Shown here: piece by piece, positions 5,945 to 6,096 of the stretch | Layout of the letters: each line of letters begins with the position of its first letter | Numbering within the stretch: the first letter of the stretch is position 1 | NCBI GenBank assembly: GCA_900321335.1 | Contig: ONVR01000274.1 | Location: 1-6,096, forward strand | Source: an uncultured Eubacteriales bacterium | GTDB lineage: Bacteria; Bacillota; Clostridia; Oscillospirales; Oscillospiraceae | Direction of reading: 5' to 3' | Length of the DNA: 6,096 bases | The notes under the pieces: generated by a model | What the model saw: the letters and a program-made list of their open reading frames with translations, nothing else | Database searches by the model: none | Told to the model about the DNA's origin: nothing | Translations under genes and position numbers: made by a program

Positions 5945-5973
5945 AGAAGCCCGGCTGCGGCAGCCGGGTTTCT
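5945..5973. repeat. GC-rich hairpin in the IS tail
   Basis: AGAAGCCCGGCTGC (5945-5958) and GCAGCCGGGTTTCT (5960-5973) pair with one G.T wobble. It lies in the last part of the transposase frame, next to the nhaC terminator. It may be an IS-end structure or a terminator for transcripts entering or leaving the element; which one is not clear. Confidence 0.6.
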
Positions 5974-6037
5974 GGTGCATTTAACGTGGGGAGCTGGAAA
6001 AACCAAGAAAGAAAACGCTCCTTCCACTTCCACCTGG

Positions 6038-6096
6038 CCAGCTTTTTCAGATTCATGGCAGCAAACTTAAGCTTCACCCAGTTCGTCACCTGGGCC
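6038..6096. repeat. Terminal direct repeat, right copy (59 bp)
   Basis: Identical to bases 1-59 over all 59 bases, ending exactly at the window end. It lies inside the C-terminal coding part of the transposase. Confidence 0.97.

Larger units (their letters stand above)
5936..6096 (-). pseudogene. IS1182-family transposase C-terminal fragment
   Basis: On the minus strand, 6096 down to about 5990 reads AQVTNWVKLKFAAMNLKKLA then RWKWKERFLSWFFQLP, the usual C-terminal tail of IS1182-type transposases. It continues TLNAPETRLPQPGFSTDW to about 5936. No stop codon follows before the frame enters the nhaC terminator and runs antisense into nhaC, so the natural end of the transposase or of the element appears lost. 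The left boundary near 5936 is approximate. The fragment is cut by the window edge. Through the 59-base overlap it continues in the same frame as the fragment at 1-168, so both may be one element. Confidence 0.8.

Noticed and set aside
5448..6089. Minus-strand open frame of 213 codons joining the transposase tail to the strand opposite nhaC
   Set aside because: Only the first ~50 codons resemble a transposase. The rest is the antisense of the nhaC terminator and coding sequence, so it is a read-through frame and not a fusion gene.
1..6096. CRISPR array, tRNA, rRNA, riboswitch, phage or toxin-antitoxin genes
   Set aside because: No spaced direct repeats, no cloverleaf or conserved rRNA stretches, and no recognised riboswitch or defence proteins were seen.
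1..6096. Small plasmid
   Set aside because: The end overlap suggests possible circularity, but there is no replication initiator, partition or mobilisation gene and no iteron-like repeat set.

Overview
This 6.1-kb window looks like the accessory or metabolic region of an anaerobic, amino-acid-using bacterium. The best guess is a gut-type Clostridia member (Bacillota); Synergistota is an alternative. The guess rests on protein families (ESS-type GltS, a TRAP permease, NhaC, an RpiR regulator, an IS1182-type transposase) and on strong GA-rich ribosome binding sites with a moderately GC-rich codon style. No rRNA or other taxonomic marker is present, so this is inference.

Layout from left to right. 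(1) 1-308 is a decayed piece of an IS1182-family transposase on the minus strand, with an internal deletion and frameshift. (2) 306-530 is the last ~75 codons of a TRAP-transporter large permease (DctM-like); its 5' part is missing exactly where the IS fragment begins. (3) 531-858 is a gene-free, AT-rich control region. It holds a terminator, a perfect 21-bp inverted repeat, a good sigma70-type promoter with TTGACA and a 17-bp spacer, and an operator-like dyad close to the predicted transcription start. (4) 859-2214 is a sodium:glutamate symporter of the GltS/ESS family. (5) 2278-3396 is a protein of the ornithine cyclodeaminase/mu-crystallin family, probably co-transcribed with gltS. (6) 3424-3462 is a hairpin terminator between convergent genes. 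(7) 4366-3497, minus strand, is a MurR/RpiR-type regulator (HTH plus SIS). (8) A short divergent control region follows, then 4491-5894 is an NhaC-family Na+/H+ antiporter with its own terminator. (9) About 5936-6096 is the C-terminal end of an IS1182-type transposase, again on the minus strand.

The four intact genes can be read as one sodium-linked module. GltS would import an anionic amino acid or related compound with Na+, the OCD-family protein would act on an amino or imino acid with a nicotinamide cofactor, NhaC would move Na+ back out against H+ (or exchange an organic acid), and the RpiR protein would sense a metabolite and control the set. The 8-mer TTGTTCCG/CGGAACAA occurs in both control regions and is a candidate shared operator. 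The module's substrate cannot be read from the sequence.

A structural oddity is that the first 59 bases are identical to the last 59. Joined through that overlap, the two IS pieces form one continuous minus-strand transposase 3' half. The window is therefore either a closed 6037-bp path (a real circle or a circular assembly path) or a segment bounded by two IS copies. No replication gene is present, so a plasmid is not supported. An assembly path closed through an IS repeat is a serious alternative.
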